64,000 nt of DNA, taken from the NCBI GenBank assembly GCA_009711705.1, contig VENG01000015.1, positions 1 through 64,000 on the forward strand, given 5' to 3'. The translations under genes were made by a program, and so were the position numbers. The stretch is from Bacillota bacterium (GTDB lineage: Bacteria; Bacillota; Desulfotomaculia; Desulfotomaculales; VENG01). Positions 54,196 to 63,259 of the stretch are shown here, piece after piece. How positions within the stretch are numbered: the first letter of the stretch is position 1; each line of letters begins with the position of its first letter. Under the pieces are notes generated by a model, which was given only the letters and a program-made list of their open reading frames with translations, was not told the DNA's origin and searched no databases.

Positions 54196-56473
54196 TTATT
54201 GCCACTCCCTCCACTGCCACGGAAGGTACCGGAACTATGTTCTTAGCGCCTAATCCCCGGATAAAAATCCTGATACGGTATGCTTCGGAGATATAGGGTT
54301 TGAGTTCTTCCGCCTCCATTCGTGTCTTATTTAATGTCATTTCTTCCCATTTCCCTTTTGTCCAATTAAAGATTTCCAACCTGTAAGGTTCATCCCCACT
54401 CATGTATTGAAACTCAACTGACTTGATTTCTGCATTCCGGTGCTGCCCCGGCAGTCGGAGGTTATATTCTAACTTTACATTTTGTCCGTGAATTAATTTT
54501 CCTTCCGGTGTGGGCTGTACAGAGCCGCTGTTTCCAATAACACGCGCCGGAATTAATCCCGCAGGAAGCGTAAATTTACCGCTACCCGTCAAATCCAGCG
54601 GCAGGCGCTGCATGATCATGGCTGAACTGTAGTTTCGTGCTCCCTCATTTTTTATTTGTGCTAACCCAGGCACATTATTACCGTAACCAATTAGTTGAAT
54701 TCCCTCATCAAAATAGTTTCCTTCCTTTTCTCTCCAAGTGGTAGGTCTTATAGTTGAAACCGCAACATGTTCAATGGCGGGAATGTCCTGTCCCGGGAAG
54801 AACCATTTGCCCGGCTCATTTTGCCAATCAAAGAATTTAGCTTTGCTTAGGTTGTATTCCACCTGGACTTCTTTCCCCCTGGGTAGCGCGCCAATATCAA
54901 ACGCTTTCTCCCCCACAACAACCATGCATTTGGTTAAATTCATGCCGGTTTTATTTTGAAGGGATCCGGAAATACGGTCGCCGGATATTTTTAAACTTCC
55001 TTCTATTTCACCGAAGTTATTGTCGATCTTATAAGTTGCAGCCTGGCGCATGGACCAAAATTCAACCTGCTCAAAGTGAACCGTTTGCTCCGATTCTATA
55101 AACTTAATAACCGGTAAATCCTCCAGGTCACCGCTGTTCGAATATCTGCGCTGCGGCGTTATGACCGCCTCGCCCGGTGCTGTCAAAGAGAGGGTGCCCC
55201 CACGGGGTAACACGAAGGAACTTCCGGCTTGAACTTCGGCAACATTCTCATCCATTATTTTCACCATGGCTAAGGTTTGGCCCAGCGGACCACCCAGCCG
55301 GTGAAAGGGAGCAAAAAAATATAATAATGATGCCGTTACCACTGCCAGTCCCGGTATGCAAAGCCAAGCCCATTCCCTACGATTATATCTTTTCAAAATA
55401 AGGTAGAGCCCTGGCCCAATAATAACCATATACAAGGCCCAAATCCCTGCCAATAGCAATACAGAAGGCATTTTCAGCTGTGGAATGGTAGCGCTGGCCT
55501 GTACAAGCGAATTACTTTCAAATACCATTTTTTCGTTAGCCCTATCAATGCCGGCAAATATTCCTTCCCATATTTTGCCATCAGCTGCGGCCAGGCTGTC
55601 CAGCCCAATGGCACTGAAAATGACATTACCGCGCCCTAGATTCCGATCGGCAACCAGCAATGTATTATTAGCCGCCAGCCTTTCTTCGCCTCTTGCAAAT
55701 TTGCCTACAGCAATCTGAACGGCGCCGGTGTCGTTTCGTAAACCGTTTATGCTTCCTGTAATATTCTTTTCTCCTGTTACCAATACCGGGCTTATGTCGG
55801 CAAACGGTTCTCCTTCCGATGCACCCGCCCCGCCGGAAAGCACTATGTCCCCTCCCAGCTTCACCCACTTCTTGACGGCATCCACTTGTGAAGCTGTGAG
55901 TTCACTAATCTTATTCTTATCCAGGATAATTATATCGGCAGTTTCCAGAGCCAGAGGATCGGCAGGGACTTCCCCGGCAGGCATATATTTTACGGTAATA
56001 TCGTTCATGTGTTCTCCGAGCCAGGCTTGCAGGCCATTTGATAACGGTGCCTCTCCCACACTGATACCTATCATTTCACTGTTTATTGCTATACCTTGTA
56101 CCTTTTGACCCGCTATTTCTTTATTATTGGAAAGTAATCTAACTCTGGGCTCGCTTCTGGCCATGGATCCAGGGATAACAATGGATGTTTCCAAGGTCTC
56201 CCCGGCCGCAACACTGACCGCGCGCTTATAAATAGCTTCATGCTGCGGACGGCGCACATAATCACCCTGTTTAGCTACATAAACCTCAAGCAAAGCGTTT
56301 TCCAATGCTGTTTCGCTATTAACAATAGTTATATTTATTTTTACAGGACGATCTGTTTGGTATATGCCGTTAAGCCCCGGGTTGACTTTAATATTAGTAC
56401 CGGCAAAGGCGTATTGCGGAGGAATTGTCATAGCCAGTATAGTGCAAATAAATATTATCCGTTTCCAAGTCAT
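54188..56473 (-). CDS. large exported membrane protein of the ECF/ABC operon
   Basis: About 761 residues. It has a cleavable signal peptide (IIFICTILAMTIPPQYAFAG), an extracytoplasmic beta-rich domain, a middle region with a glutamine-amidotransferase-like fold hint (LETADIIILDKNKISEL, VKLGGDIVLSGGAGASEGEP), and two membrane helices at about 350-400 (PSVLLLAGIWALYMVIIGPG; IPGLAVVTASLLYFFAPFHR), then a second extracytoplasmic domain. This layout occurs in ABC-2 systems related to gliding or stress-linked transporters (GldG-like). I start it at ATG 56473 after GAGGAGAGAAGC. Function unknown. Confidence 0.75.
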   Translation of the reverse strand: MTWKRIIFICTILAMTIPPQYAFAGTNIKVNPGLNGIYQTDRPVKINITIVNSETALENALLEVYVAKQGDYVRRPQHEAIYKRAVSVAAGETLETSIVIPGSMARSEPRVRLLSNNKEIAGQKVQGIAINSEMIGISVGEAPLSNGLQAWLGEHMNDITVKYMPAGEVPADPLALETADIIILDKNKISELTASQVDAVKKWVKLGGDIVLSGGAGASEGEPFADISPVLVTGEKNITGSINGLRNDTGAVQIAVGKFARGEERLAANNTLLVADRNLGRGNVIFSAIGLDSLAAADGKIWEGIFAGIDRANEKMVFESNSLVQASATIPQLKMPSVLLLAGIWALYMVIIGPGLYLILKRYNRREWAWLCIPGLAVVTASLLYFFAPFHRLGGPLGQTLAMVKIMDENVAEVQAGSSFVLPRGGTLSLTAPGEAVITPQRRYSNSGDLEDLPVIKFIESEQTVHFEQVEFWSMRQAATYKIDNNFGEIEGSLKISGDRISGSLQNKTGMNLTKCMVVVGEKAFDIGALPRGKEVQVEYNLSKAKFFDWQNEPGKWFFPGQDIPAIEHVAVSTIRPTTWREKEGNYFDEGIQLIGYGNNVPGLAQIKNEGARNYSSAMIMQRLPLDLTGSGKFTLPAGLIPARVIGNSGSVQPTPEGKLIHGQNVKLEYNLRLPGQHRNAEIKSVEFQYMSGDEPYRLEIFNWTKGKWEEMTLNKTRMEAEELKPYISEAYRIRIFIRGLGAKNIVPVPSVAVEGVAIND

Positions 56474-57876
56474 AACTGCTTCTCTCCTCTGTCCCACAAT
56501 CTCTCTTCCAAGTGTATTCGTAGTACTGATGCCATACCGGTTTCCTGACTGCTGTAAAACAGTTTCTTTCCTTGGTAACCAAATACCGGGTCGATATACC
56601 GGTCAGCTTCGCCCAGGGACAATACCCTGGGTTCACGAACCCCTTCCATCTCAAGTTTTTTTAACCATTCTATTTCCGTACCTGTCACCGTTTGGTCCTT
56701 ACTTACCAGCAAAGTACTGGGTGTTATTAAATTTCCTTCAGGCTTGTCATCCTGCAGTAATTCACCGCCATCAGGACCGGCATAAATTGACCGCACTTCA
56801 CCTATCCGTTGCCGCACAGTAAATTGTGGAGACCCATCCGGCAGATAAGTTAAAACCCGCTCTTCTTGACTGGTAAGAACAAAGGCCAAAAAACCGTTTT
56901 CACCCCAGGTAGCCTGCTCACCTTGCCCCAACACCTTTGTTATCCCTGTTTTAACATCCACAAGGTAAAGAAAATTATTACCTCCGGTTTGGTGACGCTG
57001 GACAATAATCCTTGAGCCGTCCGGTGACCAGGCCGGATGTCCGCCTGATGATATAAAGTCATTTATCCCGTTACTGCTGGCAATATATACCCGAGCTAAA
57101 TTGCCTTCAGTCTCTGAATATGCCAGGCGAGATCCCCCCGGAGACCAGGTAAGATCACTATACTCGTGAGCATTCTTTCCTTTGCGCAATATCTCAAATT
57201 GGTGTGCTTCTGCGGCAGAATCCGGGTTTAATAATTCCTTGGCTTTAATGACCACAATTTGTGGTGCGTAGCCATTTTGCCTACGCACCAATGCCACTTC
57301 TTTTCCATCCGAGGAAAAAGCGGGACATTTATAATCCCAATTTGGAGGCAATTCCAATACGCGGTACGGACTGCTGGATTGGTTCGATAGCAACAACTTG
57401 CCATTTCTGGCTACTATCACAGCACCCTCAGGAGAAACGGTAAAGTCTGTTTCCCCACCTGCATACCAAAAGCTCATTACCGGTACAGGGTTTCCCACTG
57501 GTCTAAGGTAAGTTTCAGTAGCATTAAGCCACAATATAAGTATTGCTGCTGCTATCACTATGCCAAATATAAATAACCAAAAACGAGAGAAAAAATTTCT
57601 TATCGGCCTTGGACCCAGCGGTGAAAATTCTGAAACAGAAAGAGTGTCACCAGGGATTCTACTGTTAAGCAGTAACTGCTTAAGCTCAGTCTGCAATTTT
57701 TGATTTACCGGTACCGCCTGTCGTATCCTGCGCATATGGTCTAATAATTGGTGCACTGATTCATTAACATCATTTTCGCCGGTGCCTTCAAGCAAACGAC
57801 ACCTGTCCTTATGCCTTTCCTCTTTATGTTTTTCCATAGAAAATACTTTCCCTCTGTCTTTGTTAAAATCATTCAT
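56470..57876 (-). CDS. membrane-anchored TolB-like beta-propeller, probable anti-sigma partner
   Basis: 468 residues. The cytoplasmic first ~85 residues contain HQLLDHMRRIRQAVPVNQKL, followed by one membrane helix (FWLFIFGIVIAAAILILWLN) and an extracytoplasmic propeller with WD40-like/TolB repeats (VSPEGAVIVARNGKL, FSSDGKEVALVRRQ, WSPGGSRLAYSETE, WSPDGSRIIVQRHQ). Its ATG overlaps the stop codon of the ECF sigma gene (ATGA), which suggests stoichiometric production and a role as the sigma factor's membrane sensor or anti-sigma. No classic zinc anti-sigma motif is present. Confidence 0.78.
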   Translation of the reverse strand: MNDFNKDRGKVFSMEKHKEERHKDRCRLLEGTGENDVNESVHQLLDHMRRIRQAVPVNQKLQTELKQLLLNSRIPGDTLSVSEFSPLGPRPIRNFFSRFWLFIFGIVIAAAILILWLNATETYLRPVGNPVPVMSFWYAGGETDFTVSPEGAVIVARNGKLLLSNQSSSPYRVLELPPNWDYKCPAFSSDGKEVALVRRQNGYAPQIVVIKAKELLNPDSAAEAHQFEILRKGKNAHEYSDLTWSPGGSRLAYSETEGNLARVYIASSNGINDFISSGGHPAWSPDGSRIIVQRHQTGGNNFLYLVDVKTGITKVLGQGEQATWGENGFLAFVLTSQEERVLTYLPDGSPQFTVRQRIGEVRSIYAGPDGGELLQDDKPEGNLITPSTLLVSKDQTVTGTEIEWLKKLEMEGVREPRVLSLGEADRYIDPVFGYQGKKLFYSSQETGMASVLRIHLEERLWDRGEKQL

Positions 57877-58418
57877 TTCTTTATCTCCATTGGCCACTGG
57901 TGTTTAAAGCGTTTTCGTAGCATTCTTAACCCCCGAAAATGAATCATTCTTACTGCTGCTCCGGTTTTATCCAGCACCTCGGCAATCTGAGCAAACCTCA
58001 ACTCCCCGGCATACCTCAGCGACATTACATCTCTGTAGTCCGGGGGTAGCGAACTTAGCAAAGAACGGAGTTCAAATACCTCTTCATTCAACAGCATTTG
58101 CTCTTCGGGTGTTTTTTGAGGCGCCGCATATTTATGTAAACACGTTTCCGTTACTGAAGGTTCCGGCAAACCACGCATATAGTCAACAAAAGCGTTATGT
58201 GCAATTCTAAACAGCCAGGAGGCAACGGAACTTTGCCCTCGAAAGGTATGATACTTTTCCAGAGCCTTCATAAAAACTATGGCTGTCAAGTCATCGGCGT
58301 CCCATGTGTTCTTAACTCGGTAGCGCAAATAACGGTTTACCCGGGAAAAATGTGTATCGTATAACTCTTCGAAGGATAATGCAGAGTCCTGATGGTTGCA
58401 TTGGGGCATTTCAGTCAT
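57873..58418 (-). CDS. ECF RNA polymerase sigma factor
   Basis: 181 residues: region 2 (YLRYRVKNTWDADDLTAIVF, MKALEKYHTFRGQSSVASWL) and region 4 (LPPDYRDVMSLRYAGELRFA, QIAEVLDKTGAAVRMIHFRG). The start is ATG at 58418, preceded by GTGGAGGTTAAAA. It is the first gene of a six-gene operon: sigma, TolB-like sensor, exported membrane protein, ATPase, permease, DUF1287. The operon is probably switched on by this sigma in response to an envelope signal. Confidence 0.9.
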   Translation of the reverse strand: MTEMPQCNHQDSALSFEELYDTHFSRVNRYLRYRVKNTWDADDLTAIVFMKALEKYHTFRGQSSVASWLFRIAHNAFVDYMRGLPEPSVTETCLHKYAAPQKTPEEQMLLNEEVFELRSLLSSLPPDYRDVMSLRYAGELRFAQIAEVLDKTGAAVRMIHFRGLRMLRKRFKHQWPMEIKK

Positions 58419-58530
58419 TTTTAACCTCCACAATGTCTTTATATTATAGACGAGGTTAAATAGATTTTTGTTACCAGTATTTTCGATTTTTTGCCGGCAA
58501 ATAAACAACAGTCAACAAAACAAGCAAAAA

Positions 58531-58556
58531 AGAACACCACCTTTCGGTGGTGTTCT
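58531..58556 (-). terminator. terminator of the Cys-rich micro-ORF
   Basis: AGAACACCACC-TTTC-GGTGGTGTTCT, a perfect 11-bp stem. On the minus strand it is followed by TTTTTTGC. It overlaps the micro-ORF stop codon. Confidence 0.85.
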
Positions 58557-58665
58557 ACTGTCCCGCGCAATCTTCGTAACTGTAAAATAGTAAGCCACGA
58601 CAACAATTTCCCCAATAGTAGATACAACTTCTGCACTCGTAACATAAATCTCTATTGGTACTCAT
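58555..58665 (-). CDS. 36-aa cysteine-rich micro-protein
   Basis: Begins MSTNRDLCYECRSCIYYWGN and continues with CC and a late Cys (six cysteines in 36 residues: 8, 11, 14, 21, 22, 33). It has GGGGTG nine bases before ATG and ends at a perfect terminator, as expected of a dedicated small gene. The CxxCxxC spacing suggests zinc or iron-sulfur binding, or a small disulfide peptide. No family is recognised. Being so short, it could be chance. Confidence 0.5.
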   Translation of the reverse strand: MSTNRDLCYECRSCIYYWGNCCRGLLFYSYEDCAGQ

Positions 58666-58762
58666 TGCTCACACCCCTTCGTGCTCTTTCCATCATGATA
58701 GGCTTACTAGGATAGAAAGGCAACGCAAAAGGGCCAAACGGGTGAAAACAGTCTTTAACCGG

Positions 58763-59125
58763 TTAAAACGCATTTTTAATATGGTTAATTTTCATTAATT
58801 CACCATTGGCCTTAAAATGCAGCGCTAGAACGTCAAAACGGACCTTTGGGAGAGGTTTATGCAAGGATTGCAAATAAAGAGATGCAACCATTCTTATTTT
58901 TCTTTGTTTTACCGGTCCAATACTCTCCTCAGGTAACCCAAAACGTTTAGTGCTACGGGATCGTACTTCAACAAAAACCAATGCTTCCTTGTCTGCAGCA
59001 ATTATGTCTAGTTCACCTATTTTACATTTATAGTTGGTTTTATGTATTTGAAATCCTTGCTCTTTTAGATAATCTAGGCTCACCTTTTCTCCCAATCTAC
59101 CTAAAGCTAATCTTTTATGGGTCAT
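58763..59125 (-). CDS. yraN: UPF0102/YraN-family nuclease-like protein
   Basis: 120 residues matching YraN: GRLGEKVSLDYLKEQGFQIH at the N terminus and the nuclease-fold motif GELDIIAADKEALVFVEVRS (Asp, Glu-x-Lys-type ligands). It has a Holliday-junction-resolvase-like fold; the cellular role is not settled. In Peptococcaceae it often lies near yifB and dprA, here 16 kb away. ATG follows TTAGGTGGAGGTAA. Confidence 0.9.
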   Translation of the reverse strand: MTHKRLALGRLGEKVSLDYLKEQGFQIHKTNYKCKIGELDIIAADKEALVFVEVRSRSTKRFGLPEESIGPVKQRKIRMVASLYLQSLHKPLPKVRFDVLALHFKANGELMKINHIKNAF

Positions 59126-59282
59126 TTACCTCCACCTAACCTATCCACTTTACTAAAACACTCTTCAAATAACTATTTTACCGACTTTAAAACAAAATCC
59201 TTTAAAATCACAATAATAATTAAAGAAGGTTCTTGGGCACCAATAGCGAACAATCAAGGTATAATCTTACGGGGGTGGCAAT

Positions 59283-59495
59283 ATGACCGGTGTAATCAGA
59301 ACAATAGAAGGACAATATGCCGTTATTGAAATGGGGACCAGTAAACACAAAGTGATTATGCCAATTCAATTTCTGCCTCGAGGAGCGAAAGAAGGCCATA
59401 CTCTCCAAATAGACATTACCATTGACCCCAAGACACCACGAAGACCACGGTCAAAAGTGACTAACATTAAGGAAAAATTAAACAAAAGAAAATAG
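59283..59495 (+). CDS. DUF3006 domain protein
   Basis: 70 residues: VIRTIEGQYAVIEMGTSKHK followed by MPIQFLPRGAKEGHTLQIDI fits the DUF3006 pattern of a small beta-barrel (xxIDRIExxxAVvE...LPxxaKEGDvL). The C-terminal tail is basic. ATG follows GGGGGTGGCAAT. Many DUF3006 proteins accompany proteases or hydrolases; here it stands alone. Function unknown. Confidence 0.75.
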   Translation: MTGVIRTIEGQYAVIEMGTSKHKVIMPIQFLPRGAKEGHTLQIDITIDPKTPRRPRSKVTNIKEKLNKRK

Positions 59496-59515
59496 ACCCG
59501 TACTACGGGTCCATT
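59492..59515. terminator. convergent terminator hairpin
   Basis: GACCCGT-ACT-ACGGGTC between the convergent DUF3006 and C_GCAxxG_C_C genes, with T-rich sequence on the plus side (CATTTAATT). Confidence 0.6.
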
Positions 59516-59518
59516 TAA

Positions 59519-59953
59519 TTAATACAAACCTTTTTCCTCCATATATTCGCCGAGTAATTTAGCCGTATTACCTGTAATCTTAATACAAGTTCTAAGGTGT
59601 TCTTTGCTGTCAAAAGGATACTCATTAAGTGCGCGGCAGCAGGTTGCTCCAAACTTTTCCTCAAACCTGTCATGGAATTCCTTGGCAACATCATAAGCAG
59701 GCTCCCTGGCTTCGGATTGGGCGGTTCTTCCCTTGACTATTCCCAAAACTGCAACCGATGCGGCAAGAGCCCCACAAACACAACCTGAATGACCAAACCC
59801 GCCTCCAAAACCGGTAAACATCCTAACTATTGACTCATCCAATTCAGGTGTTACTTGCGGTCTAAATGTTTTTATAATAGATTCTGCACAATTGTAACCC
59901 TCTCTGAAGTACCCGCCGGCAGTATTACGCATAAGAGTAGCTCTGTCTTCCAT
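59519..59953 (-). CDS. C_GCAxxG_C_C family protein
   Basis: 144 residues with the family cysteines: YNCAESIIKTF, then GHSGCVCGALAASVAVLGIV with the GCxCGALAA core, and CCRALNEYPF plus CIKITGNTAKLL farther on. These Cys-rich proteins are thought to bind a metal or [Fe-S] cluster; biochemical function is not established. Start at ATG 59953 lies near the conserved N-terminal helix. Confidence 0.88.
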   Translation of the reverse strand: MEDRATLMRNTAGGYFREGYNCAESIIKTFRPQVTPELDESIVRMFTGFGGGFGHSGCVCGALAASVAVLGIVKGRTAQSEAREPAYDVAKEFHDRFEEKFGATCCRALNEYPFDSKEHLRTCIKITGNTAKLLGEYMEEKGLY

Positions 59954-60044
59954 GTTTGCATACCTCCATAAAGTCTGTTGTTAGTACTTTAGACAAATAT
60001 TTTTAAATTCCTTGAAAATTATAAAAAATATTATGGGTGAACAT

Positions 60045-61253
60045 TTATTCTATAACGGTCAGGCGCTTTATAGCTTTCTGTAATCCTTCTAGTGTCAGTT
60101 CAAACATTGGAACAATGCCCGAGATAATATCTATTGTATTTGCTCCCTCAGTTGTGGGCCAAATTTTTTTCGGTATTGGATTAAGCCAAACAACATGCCT
60201 AAAATGATTAACAATGTGCCGCAACCACGATATTCCTGGCTCATTATTCAGGTAATTCCACTCCAGCGCCCCGTATTTCATCATTAGCTCACTGGTTGCC
60301 ATACTGGCATCTCCTACCAAAATAACTTTATAATCATGAGCATGAGTGTTTAATACTTCCAGGGTTCTTTGGGAAGCTTGAACGCGACAAAAGGGCTCGT
60401 GGAAGAGATGTTCATATATACAGTTATGAAAAAAATAAACTTTAAACTCTTTAAAGTGGTCCGCTTTATTTGCGGCTTGGAATAGCTGACTACACAACCG
60501 TGCATAGCGATTCATTGATCCACCGGAGTCCATCAATATCATTAATTTAACATTATTTTTCCTGGGCCGGTTCCATACTAATTTTAAATTGCCTGCGTTA
60601 CTGCCTGTGGCCTCAATAGTACTCTCCAGGTCCAGCACTTCTTTAGGTCCTTCTTCGTGGCGGGATAGACGGCGCAAACTACGCAGAGCGGTTTGGAAAT
60701 GGCGCGTGTTTAGTACTTCGTCCTTCCTAAAGTCACGAAAACTTCGTTCAGATGCAACTTGAACAGCAGAGCGGTTTATTGACTGCCCACCAATTCGCAC
60801 TCCGGCAGGGTTATAACCGGAATGCCCGTAGGGAGAAGTGCCACCGGTTCCAATCCAGTAGGAACCTCCATGATGTTCAGAATCTTGCTGCTCCATCCTA
60901 CCTTCTAAATTGCGACGAAGTTCCTCAAAGTCCCAGTCCTCAAAACATGCGCGTTCTGCAGACGTAATATTTAAAGGTGGCAATGATTTTTCCACCCATT
61001 TCAATGCTTCACTGACCATTTCTGCTGACGTTTCTATCCCGCCGAAAAATTTTAAAAAAGCACGGTCAAAAGAATCGTAATAGGCCTCGCTCTTGACAAG
61101 AATTGCCCTGGCCAGCCGGTAAAATTGCGTCAAACTGGAAAAGCCCAAACCTTTATCCAGGGCTGACATAAAAGTTATCCATTCAGTTAATGAAACCGGA
61201 ACCCCCATCCCGCGAATTATATAAAAAAAGCCTGTAAACAATCTATACCCCAC
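60045..61253 (-). CDS. VWA/CoxE-like protein partnered with MoxR ATPase
   Basis: 402 residues. The C-terminal half is a von Willebrand A domain of CoxE type: KLMILMDSGGSMNRYARLCS (MIDAS-like DxGGSM), then YFFHNCIYEHLF and ILVGDASMATSELMMKYGAL. The N-terminal half is helical, as in CoxE/YehP proteins. The start GTG overlaps the end of the MoxR gene by 11 bases. MoxR-VWA pairs act as chaperone-like modules that assemble or insert cofactors in enzymes; the client here is unknown. Confidence 0.9.
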   Translation of the reverse strand: MGYRLFTGFFYIIRGMGVPVSLTEWITFMSALDKGLGFSSLTQFYRLARAILVKSEAYYDSFDRAFLKFFGGIETSAEMVSEALKWVEKSLPPLNITSAERACFEDWDFEELRRNLEGRMEQQDSEHHGGSYWIGTGGTSPYGHSGYNPAGVRIGGQSINRSAVQVASERSFRDFRKDEVLNTRHFQTALRSLRRLSRHEEGPKEVLDLESTIEATGSNAGNLKLVWNRPRKNNVKLMILMDSGGSMNRYARLCSQLFQAANKADHFKEFKVYFFHNCIYEHLFHEPFCRVQASQRTLEVLNTHAHDYKVILVGDASMATSELMMKYGALEWNYLNNEPGISWLRHIVNHFRHVVWLNPIPKKIWPTTEGANTIDIISGIVPMFELTLEGLQKAIKRLTVIE

Positions 61254-62112
61254 CCTGACGGTTAAAATGTCCTACACCCACACTATTAATGTACTTTTCA
61301 ACCTGGGCCATATCCTTGTCCTTTTTAATTAACGAGCCAGCAAAGGGTAGCTCTTCAGTAATTTTTGCGGGGTCTACCCCGCCCAAAACTAATGCTTGCA
61401 GCCAGTCTAACAGCTCGCTGGTACTTGGCCTTTTTTGTAAACCTGGGACTGATCTTAACCAATAAAAAGCTTGCACAGCTTCTGTTAGCAAATTCTTCAT
61501 CAAATTAGGATAATGTACTTTGATAATTTGTTTCATTTCCTCAGGTCCCGGAAAAGCGATGTAGTGAAAAATACAACGGCGCAGAAAGGCGTCCGGAAGT
61601 TCCTTCTCGGCATTACTAGTTATAATTACTATGGGGCGTTTCTTCGCCGTTACAGTTTCGCCGGTTTCTGGAACATGAAAACTCATCATATCCAATTCCC
61701 ATAAAAGATCATTAGGAAACTCCAGATCAGCTTTATCAATTTCGTCAATCAGAAGAACCACTTGTTCTTTTGAAGAAAATGCCTGCCCCAGTTTGCCAAG
61801 CTTTATGTAGTTTTTTATTTCTGACACATCACGGTCACCGAATTGACTATCATACAAACGCTGCACCGTATCATACACGTATAGGCCGTCCCGAGCCTTT
61901 GTGGTGGATTTAATATTCCACATTAAAATATCTAAACCCAGTCCCTCTGCAATACTTTTGGCAAGCATGGTTTTCCCTGTACCCGGTTCTCCCTTAATGA
62001 GAAGAGGTCTGCTCAGTGCAATAGCAACATTAACAGCTTGTTGTAAATCGCCCGGGGCTATGTAGTCGGCAGTCCCGGAAAATCTATTGAATGGTTGATA
62101 CAAGCTAATCAC
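61243..62112 (-). CDS. MoxR-family AAA+ ATPase
   Basis: 289 residues: Walker A LLIKGEPGTGKTMLAKSIAE (about residues 36-55), Walker B VVLLIDEIDKADLEFPNDLL, sensor 1 IVITSNAEKELPDAFLRRCI with an arginine finger, and a C-terminal lid. It is coupled with the downstream VWA gene. Confidence 0.92.
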   Translation of the reverse strand: MISLYQPFNRFSGTADYIAPGDLQQAVNVAIALSRPLLIKGEPGTGKTMLAKSIAEGLGLDILMWNIKSTTKARDGLYVYDTVQRLYDSQFGDRDVSEIKNYIKLGKLGQAFSSKEQVVLLIDEIDKADLEFPNDLLWELDMMSFHVPETGETVTAKKRPIVIITSNAEKELPDAFLRRCIFHYIAFPGPEEMKQIIKVHYPNLMKNLLTEAVQAFYWLRSVPGLQKRPSTSELLDWLQALVLGGVDPAKITEELPFAGSLIKKDKDMAQVEKYINSVGVGHFNRQGGV

Positions 62113-62325
62113 CGCCTTTGTAAAACTAATTAATTACCCTTTTAAGCTGCATAATACTACCTTTAAAACTAATGATAACAGAAGCAAAACGTCTCATCAA
62201 ATAAAGCATACTAATCCAGGTCTTTGAGAATAAGTTTTAATTATATATTTCAGTATAAGAAGGATTTTATCATTGAATTTTGAATACTCATATAGTTGCT
62301 CTACATATTTTGGGAGGTGTCTCAG

Positions 62326-63114
62326 TTGGATTTTAACTTTTTAAATTTGAATAAGTCAGATAATGTGGGCACAATCCTTCTCAATCGCCCGGAATGCGGA
62401 AACGCATTGAACCTGCTACTCGCTGAGGATTTAATAAGTGCACTGGAAAATTGTTGTGAAGATGAAACCATAAGCGCGGTAGTCATCACAGGTAAAGGAG
62501 ATCATTTCTGCAGCGGAGGTGACCTCAAGGATTCTAAAAACAATCCAGACGGCCGCTCAGAATACTGGAAACATCTAACTCGCCGGTTAAACAGGATAAT
62601 TGTCAATATACGTTACACAAGAAAGCCGGTTATTGCCTCAGTTAACGGCCCGGCAGTAGGAGCCGGAATGAGTATTGCCTGCGCCGCTGACTTGAGAATT
62701 GCCAGTGCCTCAGCAATCTTTAAACAAGGATGGACCAGCGTGGGATTAGTGCCTGACGGGGCTTGGACACTCATGCTTCCTCTTACCCTAGGGATGAGTA
62801 AGGCCAGTGAATTGATATTTATGGACCCGGAAATAACTGCCACTGAAGCTTATAATTTTAGCTTGGTCAATTTAGTAACGCCTAATGATGAGCTGGAAAG
62901 CATGACCAGAAAATGGGCACTTAAGTTAGCTAAGGGTCCCTTTGAGGCTCTCGCAAGGTCAAAAGAATTGCTAAATGAATCCATGCTAAATATTCTGGAG
63001 GCACAGCTAGGCCGTGAAAGGCGGGAGATAGTTGAGGCGGCACGTACTGAGGATCATAAAGAGGCTGTTGAGGCGTTCCTTAATAAGAGGGATCCTATTT
63101 TTAAGGGAATTTAA
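62326..63114 (+). CDS. enoyl-CoA hydratase/isomerase family protein
   Basis: 262 residues of the crotonase fold: LNRPECGNALNLLLAEDLIS, the first oxyanion segment VITGKGDHFCSGGDLKDSKN, then the second one VNGPAVGAGMSIACAADLRI and the following ASASAIFKQGWTSVGLVPDG. It hydrates or isomerises an acyl-CoA; the position Glu of true hydratases is replaced in the second segment, so the exact reaction is open. The start is TTG at 62326 eight bases after GGGAGGTG, an upstream in-frame ATG having no site. A repeat-type hairpin and a terminator follow. Confidence 0.88.
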   Translation: MDFNFLNLNKSDNVGTILLNRPECGNALNLLLAEDLISALENCCEDETISAVVITGKGDHFCSGGDLKDSKNNPDGRSEYWKHLTRRLNRIIVNIRYTRKPVIASVNGPAVGAGMSIACAADLRIASASAIFKQGWTSVGLVPDGAWTLMLPLTLGMSKASELIFMDPEITATEAYNFSLVNLVTPNDELESMTRKWALKLAKGPFEALARSKELLNESMLNILEAQLGRERREIVEAARTEDHKEAVEAFLNKRDPIFKGI

Positions 63115-63126
63115 TACAACAGTAAC

Positions 63127-63198
63127 AAGAAAAGCGCGCTAAATCAGTTCCCTTATACCCATTCTGGGCACATGGCGCGCGCTTTTCAGTACTTTTTT
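63127..63198. repeat. GCGCGCT hairpin repeat (copy 2)
   Basis: Same start AAGAAAAGCGCGCTAAATCA and end TTTTCAGTACTTTTTT as at 48555, with GCGCGCGCTTTT as the second arm and an insertion in the loop. It can act as a terminator for the enoyl-CoA hydratase gene. Confidence 0.75.
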
Positions 63199-63204
63199 CT
63201 GTAA

Positions 63205-63242
63205 CAAAAAGCCAGGTTCTGTTAAACAGAACCTGGCTTTTT
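63205..63242. terminator. bidirectional terminator between ECH and nuoN
   Basis: AAAAAGCCAGGTTCTG-TTAAA-CAGAACCTGGCTTTTT, a 16-bp perfect stem with tails on both sides. It ends the nuoN transcript and serves the convergent hydratase gene. Confidence 0.9.
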
Positions 63243-63259
63243 AAGTTCGCTTTATTTCT

